Below, piece after piece: positions 33,672 to 41,966 of a DNA stretch of 64,000 bases. The notes beneath the pieces are model-generated. The model saw nothing but the letters and a program-made list of their open reading frames with translations. It was not told the DNA's origin and did no database searches. Location of the stretch: positions 558,001 through 622,000 of the forward strand of contig NZ_CP096040.1 of NCBI RefSeq assembly GCF_023935105.1. The letters are read 5' to 3'. The translations under genes and the position numbers were made by a program. Each line of letters opens with the position of its first letter. Position 1 is the stretch's first letter. This stretch comes from Caulobacter segnis (lineage in GTDB: Bacteria > Pseudomonadota > Alphaproteobacteria > Caulobacterales > Caulobacteraceae).

Positions 33672-35867
33672 TTGATCCGTACCCTGAAAGTCGCGGCGAG
33701 CCTCGCCGTCCTCGCCTTCGCCACCGCCGGTCACGCGCAGACCGACCGCCCCTGGATGAACACCAAGCTGTCGCCCGACGAGCGCGCCGCCCTGCTGGAG
33801 AAGGAACTGACCCTCGACGAGCGCATCGGCCTGGTGCACGGGCCGATGTCGATGCCGATCTTCGGCATCAAGAAGCCGGAGGGCGCGATCGGCTCGGCCG
33901 GCTACATCCCTGGCATCCCGCGCCTGGGCGTGCCGGCCGTCAACGAGAGCGACGCCAGCCTGGGCGTGACCAATCCGCTGAACGTGCGGCCGGGTGACGG
34001 GGCCACGGCGCTGCCGTCGGGCCTGTCGCTGGCGGCGACCTTCAACACGAAGCTGGCCTATGAAGGCGGCGCGGTGGTCGGGCGCGAGGCGCGGGCCAAG
34101 GGCTTCAACGTCCAGCTGGCCGGCGGTGTCAACCTGGCCCGCGACCCGCGCAACGGCCGCAACTTCGAATATCTGGGCGAGGATCCGTGGCTGGCCGGCA
34201 ACCTGGCCGGGGCTTCGATCAAGGGCATCCAGGACCAGGGCGTCGTCTCGACGGTCAAGCACTTCTCGCTGAACGGCCAGGAGACCCATCGCCACTTCGC
34301 CAATTCGGTGATCGACGAGGCGGCCCACCGCGAGAGCGACCTGCTGGCCTTCCAGATCGCGATCGAAAAGGGCCAGCCGGGCTCGGTGATGTGCGCCTAC
34401 AACCTCGTCAACGGCGACTACAGCTGCGGCAACACCCATCTGCTGAACGATGTCCTCAAGCGTGACTGGGGCTACAAGGGCTGGGTGATGTCGGACTGGG
34501 GCGCGGTCCAGGCCACCGACTATATCCTCAAGGGCCTGGACCAGCAGTCGGGCGAACAGTTGGACGCCCAGGTCTGGTTCGGCGAGCCGCTGAAGGCCGC
34601 CGTCGAGAAGGGCGAGGTCCCGGCCGCGCGCCTGGCCGACGCCAGCCGCCGCATCCTGCGCTCGATGTTCGCCGCCGGTCTGTTCGACAAGCCGGTCGCG
34701 CCGGGCGGGGCCATCGACTACGACGCCGGCGCCGCCGTGGCGCGCGCCGCCGCGACCGAAGGCGTGGTGCTGCTGAAGAACCGGCCGGGCCTGCTGCCCC
34801 TGGCCAAGACCGCCAAGTCCATCGCCGTGATCGGCGGCCATGCCGACGCCGGCGTGCTGTCGGGCGGCGGCTCGTCGCAAGTGGCGCCGCCGGGCGGCGC
34901 CAAGACCATCATTCCGCTGGGCGGCGAGGGCATGATGGGGCCGTTCCGCAGCCAGTACTTCAACGGCTCTTCGCCGCTGGCCGCGATCCGCAAGGTCGCC
35001 CCGGACGCCAAGGTGAGCTTCGACGACGGCCGCTACATCGCCTCGGCCGTGGCCGCCGCCAAGGCCGCCGACATCGTGGTGGTGTTCGGCAACCAGTGGA
35101 TGGGGGAGGGCGAGGATGCTGCGGACCTGTCGCTGCCCGACGGTCAGGACGCCCTGATCGCCGCGGTCACCGCCGCCAATCCCAACGCCATCGTGGTGCT
35201 GCAGACCGGCGGGCCGGTGTCGATGCCGTGGCTGTCCCAGGCCGGCGCGGTGGTCGAGGCCTGGTACTCGGGCGCCAATGGCGGCGAGGCCATCGCCGAC
35301 GTGCTGTTCGGAGAGGTCGATGCGTCGGGCCGTCTGCCGATGACCTTCCCCGCCTCGATCGACCAGTATCCGCGCGCGGCGTTGCCGGGCCTGGGCCTGC
35401 CCGACAAGACCCAGTTCGACGTGGTCTATTCCGAGGGCGCCGACGTGGGCTATCGCCGCTTCGCCCAGACCGGCGCCAAGCCGCTGTTCCCGTTCGGCTA
35501 CGGCCTCTCCTACACGACCTTCGCCTACGCCAATTTGAAGGTGACGGGCGGCCAGACCCTGGACGTCAGCTTCGACGTCACCAACACCGGCCAGCGGCCC
35601 GGCAAGGACGCGCCGCAGGTCTATCTGACCGGCGCGGCGGGCAAGACCGTCCAGCGGCTGATCGGCTTCGACAAGATCGAGCTCAAGCCCGGCGAGACGC
35701 GGCGGGTCACCCTGACCGCTGATCCGCGCGTGCTGGGCCAGTTCGACGCCAAGGCCAATCGCTGGGCCTTGACCGGCGGCGACTATCAGGTCGCCGTGGG
35801 CGCCTCCTCGGCCGATCTGACCCTGAAGGGCGCGGCCAAGGTTAAGGCGCGGACGCTGAAGCCGTGA
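33672..35867 (+). CDS. Secreted glycoside hydrolase family 3 (three-domain type)
   Basis: The product has 731 residues. The likely start is a TTG at 33672, with GAGGA about 8 nt upstream and an intact signal peptide (MIRTLKVAASLAVLAFATAGHA). The GH3 barrel has VVSTVKHFSLNGQE and nucleophile Asp275 in GWVMSDWGAVQATD. The alpha/beta sandwich contains NQWMGEGEDAADLSLP, and a fibronectin-III-like domain ends the protein (VTNTGQRPGKDAPQVYL). This longer beta-glucosidase/xylosidase form complements the two-domain GH3 upstream. The two enzymes are not recent duplicates. Confidence 0.9.
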   Translation: MIRTLKVAASLAVLAFATAGHAQTDRPWMNTKLSPDERAALLEKELTLDERIGLVHGPMSMPIFGIKKPEGAIGSAGYIPGIPRLGVPAVNESDASLGVTNPLNVRPGDGATALPSGLSLAATFNTKLAYEGGAVVGREARAKGFNVQLAGGVNLARDPRNGRNFEYLGEDPWLAGNLAGASIKGIQDQGVVSTVKHFSLNGQETHRHFANSVIDEAAHRESDLLAFQIAIEKGQPGSVMCAYNLVNGDYSCGNTHLLNDVLKRDWGYKGWVMSDWGAVQATDYILKGLDQQSGEQLDAQVWFGEPLKAAVEKGEVPAARLADASRRILRSMFAAGLFDKPVAPGGAIDYDAGAAVARAAATEGVVLLKNRPGLLPLAKTAKSIAVIGGHADAGVLSGGGSSQVAPPGGAKTIIPLGGEGMMGPFRSQYFNGSSPLAAIRKVAPDAKVSFDDGRYIASAVAAAKAADIVVVFGNQWMGEGEDAADLSLPDGQDALIAAVTAANPNAIVVLQTGGPVSMPWLSQAGAVVEAWYSGANGGEAIADVLFGEVDASGRLPMTFPASIDQYPRAALPGLGLPDKTQFDVVYSEGADVGYRRFAQTGAKPLFPFGYGLSYTTFAYANLKVTGGQTLDVSFDVTNTGQRPGKDAPQVYLTGAAGKTVQRLIGFDKIELKPGETRRVTLTADPRVLGQFDAKANRWALTGGDYQVAVGASSADLTLKGAAKVKARTLKP

Positions 35868-35881
35868 GCGGAGGCAAGGCC

Positions 35882-37444
35882 ATGAAGATTCTCTTCGCCG
35901 CCGCGGCGACCGTCGCGATGCTGAGCGCTGGTCACGCCTGGGCCGCCGATCCGACCGTGGCCACGACGTCGGGGCCGGTCGTCGGTGACGTCGCCAATGG
36001 CGTGGCGGCCTTCAAGGGCGTGCCGTTCGCCGCCCCGCCGTTGGGCGCCCTGCGCTGGCGCGCGCCACAGCCCCCGACCGCCTGGACCGCGCCGCGCGAT
36101 GCCAAGGCCTATGGTCCCGACTGCATGCAGAACCCGTTCCCCGGCGACGCCGCTCCCCTGGGCGTCAAGCCGGCCGAGGACTGCCTGTACATGAACGTCT
36201 GGACGCCCGAGGACGCCCTCAAGGACAAGGCCAAGCGCCCGGTCATGGTCTGGATCTACGGCGGCGGCTTCGTCAACGGCGGCAGTTCGCCGGCGGTCTA
36301 TGCCGGCGATCGCTTCGCCCGCGACGGGGTGGTGCTGGTCAGCTTCAACTACCGGGTCGGCCGCTTCGGCTTCTTCGCCCATCCGGCCCTGACCGCGGCC
36401 GGCGCCGACGGCGGGATGCTGGGTAACTATGGTCTGATGGACCAGATCGCGGCGCTGAAATGGGTGCGCGACAATATCGCCGCCTTCGGGGGCGATCCGG
36501 AGAATGTGACGGTCTTCGGCGAGTCGGCGGGCGGCATGTCCGTCCACGCCCTGCTCACCGCGCCTCAGGCCAAGGGGCTGTTCCAAAAGGCGATCATCCA
36601 GTCGGGCGGCGGACGGCCCCGCCTGCTGCCGACCCTGCCGCTGACCGCTCCGACCGGCCAGCGCTCGGCCGAAGCCGCCGGCCTGGCCTTCGCGGCCAAG
36701 GCGGGGGTGGCGGGGACCGGCGCGGCGGCGCTGGACGCCCTGCGCGCCTTGCCGGCCGAGGCGGTGGTCGACGGCCTCAACATGGCCACCTCCAACACCC
36801 CGACCTGGGGTGGCGGTCCCATGCTGGACGGCAAGATCATGACCCAGGAGCCGCTGAAGGCCTACAAGGCCGGCGCCTGGACGAAGATGCCGGTCATGGT
36901 CGGCGCGACCAGCGCCGACGGCTTCTTCTTCGGCGGGACCCGCGATCAGGTGTTCGCCCCGTTCGGCGCGCGCCGGCCCGAGGCCGAGGCGCTGTACGAC
37001 CCCAAGGGCGACGGCGACATCAAGGTCTATGGCTGGGCGGCGGCGGGCGACCGCATGTTCATCGAGCCGGCCCGCGCTGTGGCCCGGACACTGTCCGCCC
37101 AGGGCGCGCCCGTCTATCAGTTCCGCTTCTCGTACGTGGCCGAGAGCCAGCGCGGCCAGTGGTGGGGCGCGCCGCACGCCACCGAGATCCCGTTCGTGTT
37201 CGACACGGTGGACGCCCGCTACGGCGCGGCCCTGACCCCGGCCGACGCGGCGGCGGCCAAGGCCGCCCACGCCTACTGGATCGGCTTCGCCCGCACCGGC
37301 GTTCCCGCGGCCCCCGGCGGACCAGCCTGGCCGCGCTATGCGACCGGCTCGGACCAGATCCTCGACTTCTCGCCGCGAGGCCCCAAGGCCGAGGCCGATC
37401 CGTTGAAGCCGCGGCTGGACCTGGTCGAGGCGACGACGCCATGA
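35882..37444 (+). CDS. Secreted carboxylesterase (type B, alpha/beta hydrolase)
   Basis: The product has 520 residues from the ATG at 35882 with GGAGG upstream. A signal peptide (MKILFAAAATVAMLSAGHAWA) indicates export. Type B signatures are present: EDCLYMNVWTP, the oxyanion-hole region IYGGGFVNGGSS, nucleophile Ser215 in FGESAGGMS, and the late His in APHATEIPFVF. It probably removes acyl or aromatic esters from the glycoside degraded by the neighbouring GH3 and sulfatase enzymes; that is inference from context. Its stop overlaps the next start (ATGA, 37441-37444). Confidence 0.9.
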   Translation: MKILFAAAATVAMLSAGHAWAADPTVATTSGPVVGDVANGVAAFKGVPFAAPPLGALRWRAPQPPTAWTAPRDAKAYGPDCMQNPFPGDAAPLGVKPAEDCLYMNVWTPEDALKDKAKRPVMVWIYGGGFVNGGSSPAVYAGDRFARDGVVLVSFNYRVGRFGFFAHPALTAAGADGGMLGNYGLMDQIAALKWVRDNIAAFGGDPENVTVFGESAGGMSVHALLTAPQAKGLFQKAIIQSGGGRPRLLPTLPLTAPTGQRSAEAAGLAFAAKAGVAGTGAAALDALRALPAEAVVDGLNMATSNTPTWGGGPMLDGKIMTQEPLKAYKAGAWTKMPVMVGATSADGFFFGGTRDQVFAPFGARRPEAEALYDPKGDGDIKVYGWAAAGDRMFIEPARAVARTLSAQGAPVYQFRFSYVAESQRGQWWGAPHATEIPFVFDTVDARYGAALTPADAAAAKAAHAYWIGFARTGVPAAPGGPAWPRYATGSDQILDFSPRGPKAEADPLKPRLDLVEATTP

Positions 37445-37725
37445 CGATGATCATCGTGAACACCGAACAGGTTCAGCACTTGCGGAGCCTGTTGCCGGCG
37501 ATCACCAAGGAGCACCTTCAAGGGACGCTGGGCATCAGCGAGACCACATGGGTCCGCCTGCGAGATCGGCGACCGATCCGACGCTCGACCTACGAGCGTC
37601 TGATGCGGCGGTCGGGATTGTCGCGGCCGAGCTGCGCCGGCCAGGAGCGCGGCTCGAGCGTGGTCCCGCCGATGATCCATGCCCAGCCGTCGGCGCCGGG
37701 CGGGGCTTTCCACGACGCCGGATAA
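37441..37725 (+). CDS. Small HTH-like protein coupled to the carboxylesterase
   Basis: The product has 94 residues. Its ATG overlaps the carboxylesterase stop, and it ends 72 bp before the ECF sigma gene. The centre, ITKEHLQGTLGISETTWVRL followed by RDRRPIRRSTYERLMRR, has the length and residue pattern of a helix-turn-helix with a basic recognition region. The C-terminal 30 residues are proline/glycine-rich and disordered. It may be a local DNA-binding regulator. The family is not recognised. Confidence 0.55.
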   Translation: MTMIIVNTEQVQHLRSLLPAITKEHLQGTLGISETTWVRLRDRRPIRRSTYERLMRRSGLSRPSCAGQERGSSVVPPMIHAQPSAPGGAFHDAG

Positions 37726-37797
37726 TCGGCCGCGACGACGTGAGGTCTTTGGGATCGGCGGACTCTAGCCTTACGATAGCCCCCGTCCGGAGACTTC

Positions 37798-38310
37798 ATG
37801 GCGCCCGATCCTCGCCAGGCCCGACCGCAGCCCGCGCAGCTGGATCTGCTGGCCTATGAGCCCGGCCTGCGGCGGTATTTCCGCCGCCGCGCGCCTGTCG
37901 CACAGGTCGATGATCTGGTGCAGGAGGTGTTCACGCGCCTGCTGGGCCTGCGCGATCCCGCGGCGGTGCAGGACCTGGAGCGCTACATCTTCGTCGTCGC
38001 CGCCAGCGTTCTGGCGCGTCAGCATCGCCGCAACGCACCCTGGCAGGCCGTCGACGACATCGAGGGGCTCGGGCCGCCCGACGAGGTGACGCCGGAGCGC
38101 TCGCTGATCGGCAAGCAAGGCGTCGAGGCCATGCTCGCGGTGCTGGATCAGCTGTCGCCGCGCACGCGACACGTCTTCCTGCTGCACCGCTTCGAGGAAA
38201 TGACGTATCAGCGCATCGCCCGGGAGCTGGGAATTTCGGTCAGCGCGGTCGAGAAGCACATGATGGCGGCCCTGAAGGCTTTGTTCCTGCGGGAAGGGCG
38301 CGATCGATGA
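37798..38310 (+). CDS. FecI-type ECF sigma factor
   Basis: This 170-residue protein has sigma region 2 (PGLRRYFRRRAPVAQVDDLV, then QEVFTRLLGL) and region 4 (LDQLSPRTRHVFLLHRFEEM, ARELGISVSAVEKHMMAALK). The stop overlaps the FecR start (38307-38310). With FecR and the downstream STN receptor it forms a cell-surface signalling system. An external ligand bound by the receptor releases the sigma factor, which then transcribes the receptor and probably the sulfatase genes. Confidence 0.92.
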   Translation: MAPDPRQARPQPAQLDLLAYEPGLRRYFRRRAPVAQVDDLVQEVFTRLLGLRDPAAVQDLERYIFVVAASVLARQHRRNAPWQAVDDIEGLGPPDEVTPERSLIGKQGVEAMLAVLDQLSPRTRHVFLLHRFEEMTYQRIARELGISVSAVEKHMMAALKALFLREGRDR

Positions 38311-39284
38311 GCGCGGCGTTGCAAGAGCGGGCCGCCGAGGTGGCCGAGTGGTTCGCGCGCCGCCGCACGGGACCCCTGACGCCCGAAGACCAGGTCGCCT
38401 TTCAGGCCTGGCTGGACGCCGATCCGGGCAATCGAGAAGCCTTCGAGGCGGCGTCCGATCTGTGGAGCGATTACGACGGGCTGCGCACCGACCCGCGCCT
38501 GATGCGCCTGCGCGAGGAGGCCAGGGGCGCCGTCAGCCGCCACCGGACCCGCCGCATGGTCGGCGCGATCGCCGCCTGCGCGGTTCTGGTCCTGGGCGGC
38601 GTGGCCGCCTGGCGCGGCGCGGGCTATCTGTCCGGCCTGATAGCGCCTCAGCCCACCCGCTACGCGACGCGGGTCGGCCAGACGATGAGCGTCGGCCTTC
38701 CCGACGGCAGCCTGGCGATCCTCGACACCAATTCAGAACTGAGGGCATGGGCGCCGGGCAAGACGCGCCGGCTGGAGCTGGTCCGGGGGCGAGCCTTCTT
38801 CAAGGTCGCCAAGGATCCGACGCGCCCGTTCGTGGTGCGTGTCGGCGACCACAGCGTGACCGCGCTCGGCACCCAGTTCGACGTCGACCTGCGTCCCAGG
38901 AGTTTCCGGGTCGTGCTGTCCGAGGGGCGCGTGCGGGTGAAGTCCGATCATCCGGCGGGCGGGGCGGCCAGCTCCGTCGACATGAACGCCGGCTACCAAC
39001 TGGTCGCCCGCGACGGCGACTGGAACCTCTCGCGCACCGATACGCGCGGCGCCGAGGGCTGGGTGTCGGGACGCCTGGTGTTCGACGACGCGCCGTTGAG
39101 CGCGATCGCCGCCGAACTCGGCCGCTATTCGACCGTCCCGATCACGGTGGCGCCTGGCGTGGCCGACCGGCGCATGAGCGCGGTGCTGCCGGCCAAGGAT
39201 CCTGAAGCGTTCGTGGCCTCGGTCGAGGCTCAGGGCCTGGCCCGACGGGGACCGGGCGCCGGCTACGCGCTGATCGCGCCTTGA
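38307..39284 (+). CDS. FecR-type anti-sigma factor/regulator
   Basis: The product has 325 residues. The cytosolic N-terminus (EWFARRRTGPLTPEDQVAFQ, WLDADPGNREAFE) binds sigma. One membrane segment lies at about 90-115, then the periplasmic FecR domain (VGLPDGSLAILDTNSEL, RGRAFFKVAKDPTRPFVV, VTALGTQFDVD). A C-terminal secretin/STN-like piece (LVFDDAPLSAIAAELGRYS) contacts the receptor's signalling domain. It is translationally coupled to the ECF sigma gene and lies 103 bp before the STN receptor. Confidence 0.92.
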   Translation: MSAALQERAAEVAEWFARRRTGPLTPEDQVAFQAWLDADPGNREAFEAASDLWSDYDGLRTDPRLMRLREEARGAVSRHRTRRMVGAIAACAVLVLGGVAAWRGAGYLSGLIAPQPTRYATRVGQTMSVGLPDGSLAILDTNSELRAWAPGKTRRLELVRGRAFFKVAKDPTRPFVVRVGDHSVTALGTQFDVDLRPRSFRVVLSEGRVRVKSDHPAGGAASSVDMNAGYQLVARDGDWNLSRTDTRGAEGWVSGRLVFDDAPLSAIAAELGRYSTVPITVAPGVADRRMSAVLPAKDPEAFVASVEAQGLARRGPGAGYALIAP

Positions 39285-39387
39285 GGGGCTGACGTGGAAA
39301 TTTTTCGCGGCCGGCGCTGAGGTGTTTCGTCGGGGCTGACTCTAACCATCAAACGGCAGCGAACATGCCGTGGGGAGGAACAAGAGA

Positions 39388-41901
39388 ATGACGCACCACG
39401 CGAGGGGCGGCCTGCGGCCGTGGCTGATGGGAGGCGTCGCCCTGGCGCTGATCGCGACCACGGCGCACGGCGAGGAACGCAGCTATCAGATCAAGGCCCA
39501 GAACCTGGGCAGCGCGCTCAAGGAATTCGGGCTGCAGAGCGGGCGGCCGATCTCGTTCACCGAAGACCGCGTTCGCGGCCGTCGCTCGGCCGAGGTTTTC
39601 GGCACATACGACGACGAAGCGGCGCTGCGTCGACTGCTGCGGGAAGCCGACGGCCTGAGGTTCGTCCGAGCCCAGAACGGCTTCGCCGTCGTCCAGGCCG
39701 ACATGCCCACGATGATCAAGGTGGCGACCCAGGCCGCGCCGATGGCGCCAGCCTCCGCGCCGGCTCAGATCCGCGCCGAGGCCCCGGCCGAACCAATCGC
39801 GGTCGAGGAAGTCGTCGTCACCGCCCAGCGTCGGGCCGAGACGGTGCAGTCCGTGCCGCTCGCGGTCTCGGCGGCGACCGGCGAGTCCCTGGCCAAGCAG
39901 GGCGTCAAGAACATCGTCGATCTGTCGGCCCAGGCGCCCAGCCTGCAGATCAGCAATGGCGGCGGCGGCAACGCCCAGGTGTTCATGCGCGGCGTGGGCA
40001 GCACCAACACCACGGTGGTCGGCGATCCCGCCGTCGCCGTGCATGTCGACGGCATCTATGTCTCGCGCGCTAACGCGATCAGCGGGGCGTTCTACGACCT
40101 GGATCGGGTCGAGGTCGTGCGCGGGCCGCAGGGCACGCTCTATGGCCGAAACGCCACGGCCGGCGCGATCAACATCATCACCAATGCGCCCAAGCACGTC
40201 TATGAAGGCGCCTTGGACGTCGAGGCGGGCAACTATGGGGCCCTGACCACGACGGGCATGGTCAATGTGCCGCTGAGCGACGCCCTGGCCATCCGCGCCG
40301 CATTCCAGACCAGCCGCCACGACGGCTATCTGAAGGCGGTCAATCAAGGTCCCGGGACCGGCGGCAATGACCGCAACGACCAGGACGACAAGTCCGCGCG
40401 CCTGTCGGTGCTGTTCCAACCCACCGAGCGGTTGAAGGTCCTGGTCCGCGGAGACTATCTGCACCGCGGCGGCGCGGGCTTCGGTGACGTGGCCTTCCCG
40501 CTGGAGACGGGCAATCCCTATACGACCCTGGCGAAGGTCAACGTCTCGCAGGACAACACCTTCAAGAACATCACCCTCGAGGCCAGCTACGACTTCGACT
40601 GGGCGACCCTGACCTATCTGGGCGGCCACCGCGACGTCGACGTCAACACGATCACCGAGAACCTGGCCTCGGACAATCACCGTCCGACCTACCAGTCGCA
40701 GGACAATTGGAGCGAGACCCAGGAACTCCGCCTGGGCGGCGACAGCGGCAGGCTCAAGTGGGTGACCGGCCTCTATACCTTCAAGGAAAAGAGCGCGACC
40801 GACACCCGCATCCTGCAGGCCAACGGCAATTATCTGGCGTTCTTCCAGCCCTACATCTTCTCGCGTTCGGCCGCCGCTTTCGGCCAGGCGACCTATTCGG
40901 TGACCGAGAAGCTGCGGCTGACGGCGGGCGCGCGCTACACCCATGACCACAAGGGCCGCAGCGGCAACACCTATCTGCTGAAGCCGGATTTCTCGATCCT
41001 GTCGCTGGTGGTGCGCAACCTCTCGGACGAGACCTGGAACGCGACGAACTGGAAGCTGGGCGTCGACTACGACATCAACAGCCTGTCGATGCTCTATGCC
41101 CAGGCCTCCACGGGCTACAAGGCGGGCGGCTATTTCGACGGCCTGCCCCCGAACGCCTACGAGCCCGAGCACATCACCGCCTACGAGATCGGTTCCAAGA
41201 ACCGCTTCTTCGACCGGCGGATGCGGCTGAACGTCGCCGGATTCTACAACGAATACAAGGACCTCCAGGTCTCGGCGGTCGAGAACATCGCCGGCCAGAA
41301 CGCTCTGGTCACCCGCAACGCCGGCAAGGCGGTGATCTACGGCGTCGAGGTCGAGACCGACTTCAAGATCACCCGCGCCGACGTCATCGACATGAACATG
41401 TCCTGGCTGCACGCGCGGTACGAGACGTTCCTGCTGCCGCTGGGCGACCCGTTCGTCAACTATGCGGGCAACGCCACGGTCTCGCGCTGCTACAAGGCCG
41501 ACTACACGGCGGCCTCGCCACGCGCGGGCGACTTCTCGGGGTGCCACATGGCGCGGACGCCGACCTGGAGCATCACCGCCGGTTACGCCCATACCTTCGC
41601 GCTGGCCAACGGCGCCAACCTGACCGCCCGCGCGCAGAGCCATTACGAGAGCGAGAAGGAGCTGGAGTTCCACGGCTTCGCCTCGAACCGGCAAAAGGCC
41701 TTCACCAAGACCGACCTGTCGCTGACCTACGCCGCCGAGGACGGGCGGTGGTCGCTGATGGCCTATGTCCGCAACCTCGAGGACAAGGCGGTGAAGACCA
41801 ATTCGAACGCCAACGCCACGACCGGGGTCTCGACCAACGGCACGGCCTTCTACGCCCCGCCCCGCCTCTACGGCGTGCGGCTGTCGGCGAAGTTCAACTG
41901 A
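39388..41901 (+). CDS. TonB-dependent transducer with N-terminal STN signalling domain
   Basis: The product has 837 residues from the ATG at 39388, 8 nt after GGGAGGA. After the signal peptide an STN domain (about 30-105: SYQIKAQNLGSALKEFGLQS, RRLLREADGLRFV) precedes a proline/alanine linker and the TonB box VEEVVVTAQRRAE. The plug and barrel follow, ending YGVRLSAKFN. The STN domain allows it to signal through the adjacent FecR/ECF pair as well as transport. It is a close paralogue of the receptor at 29422, which lacks STN. The two sulfatase genes follow. Confidence 0.94.
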   Translation: MTHHARGGLRPWLMGGVALALIATTAHGEERSYQIKAQNLGSALKEFGLQSGRPISFTEDRVRGRRSAEVFGTYDDEAALRRLLREADGLRFVRAQNGFAVVQADMPTMIKVATQAAPMAPASAPAQIRAEAPAEPIAVEEVVVTAQRRAETVQSVPLAVSAATGESLAKQGVKNIVDLSAQAPSLQISNGGGGNAQVFMRGVGSTNTTVVGDPAVAVHVDGIYVSRANAISGAFYDLDRVEVVRGPQGTLYGRNATAGAINIITNAPKHVYEGALDVEAGNYGALTTTGMVNVPLSDALAIRAAFQTSRHDGYLKAVNQGPGTGGNDRNDQDDKSARLSVLFQPTERLKVLVRGDYLHRGGAGFGDVAFPLETGNPYTTLAKVNVSQDNTFKNITLEASYDFDWATLTYLGGHRDVDVNTITENLASDNHRPTYQSQDNWSETQELRLGGDSGRLKWVTGLYTFKEKSATDTRILQANGNYLAFFQPYIFSRSAAAFGQATYSVTEKLRLTAGARYTHDHKGRSGNTYLLKPDFSILSLVVRNLSDETWNATNWKLGVDYDINSLSMLYAQASTGYKAGGYFDGLPPNAYEPEHITAYEIGSKNRFFDRRMRLNVAGFYNEYKDLQVSAVENIAGQNALVTRNAGKAVIYGVEVETDFKITRADVIDMNMSWLHARYETFLLPLGDPFVNYAGNATVSRCYKADYTAASPRAGDFSGCHMARTPTWSITAGYAHTFALANGANLTARAQSHYESEKELEFHGFASNRQKAFTKTDLSLTYAAEDGRWSLMAYVRNLEDKAVKTNSNANATTGVSTNGTAFYAPPRLYGVRLSAKFN

Positions 41902-41908
41902 CCGAAAA

Positions 41909-41935
41909 GGGCGCTCGTCCTCCGGATGGGCGCCC
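41909..41935 (+). terminator. Hairpin between transducer and sulfatase genes
   Basis: GGGCGCTCGTCC (41909-41920) can pair with GGATGGGCGCCC (41924-41935) over 12 bp with two G-T pairs and a 3-nt loop. CTTT follows shortly after. Like the hairpin at 31628 it directly follows a TonB receptor gene and may lower downstream expression or stabilise the receptor mRNA. Confidence 0.5.
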
Positions 41936-41966
41936 GACCGGCTTTCTCCAGATGTTCGAGGCGTAC

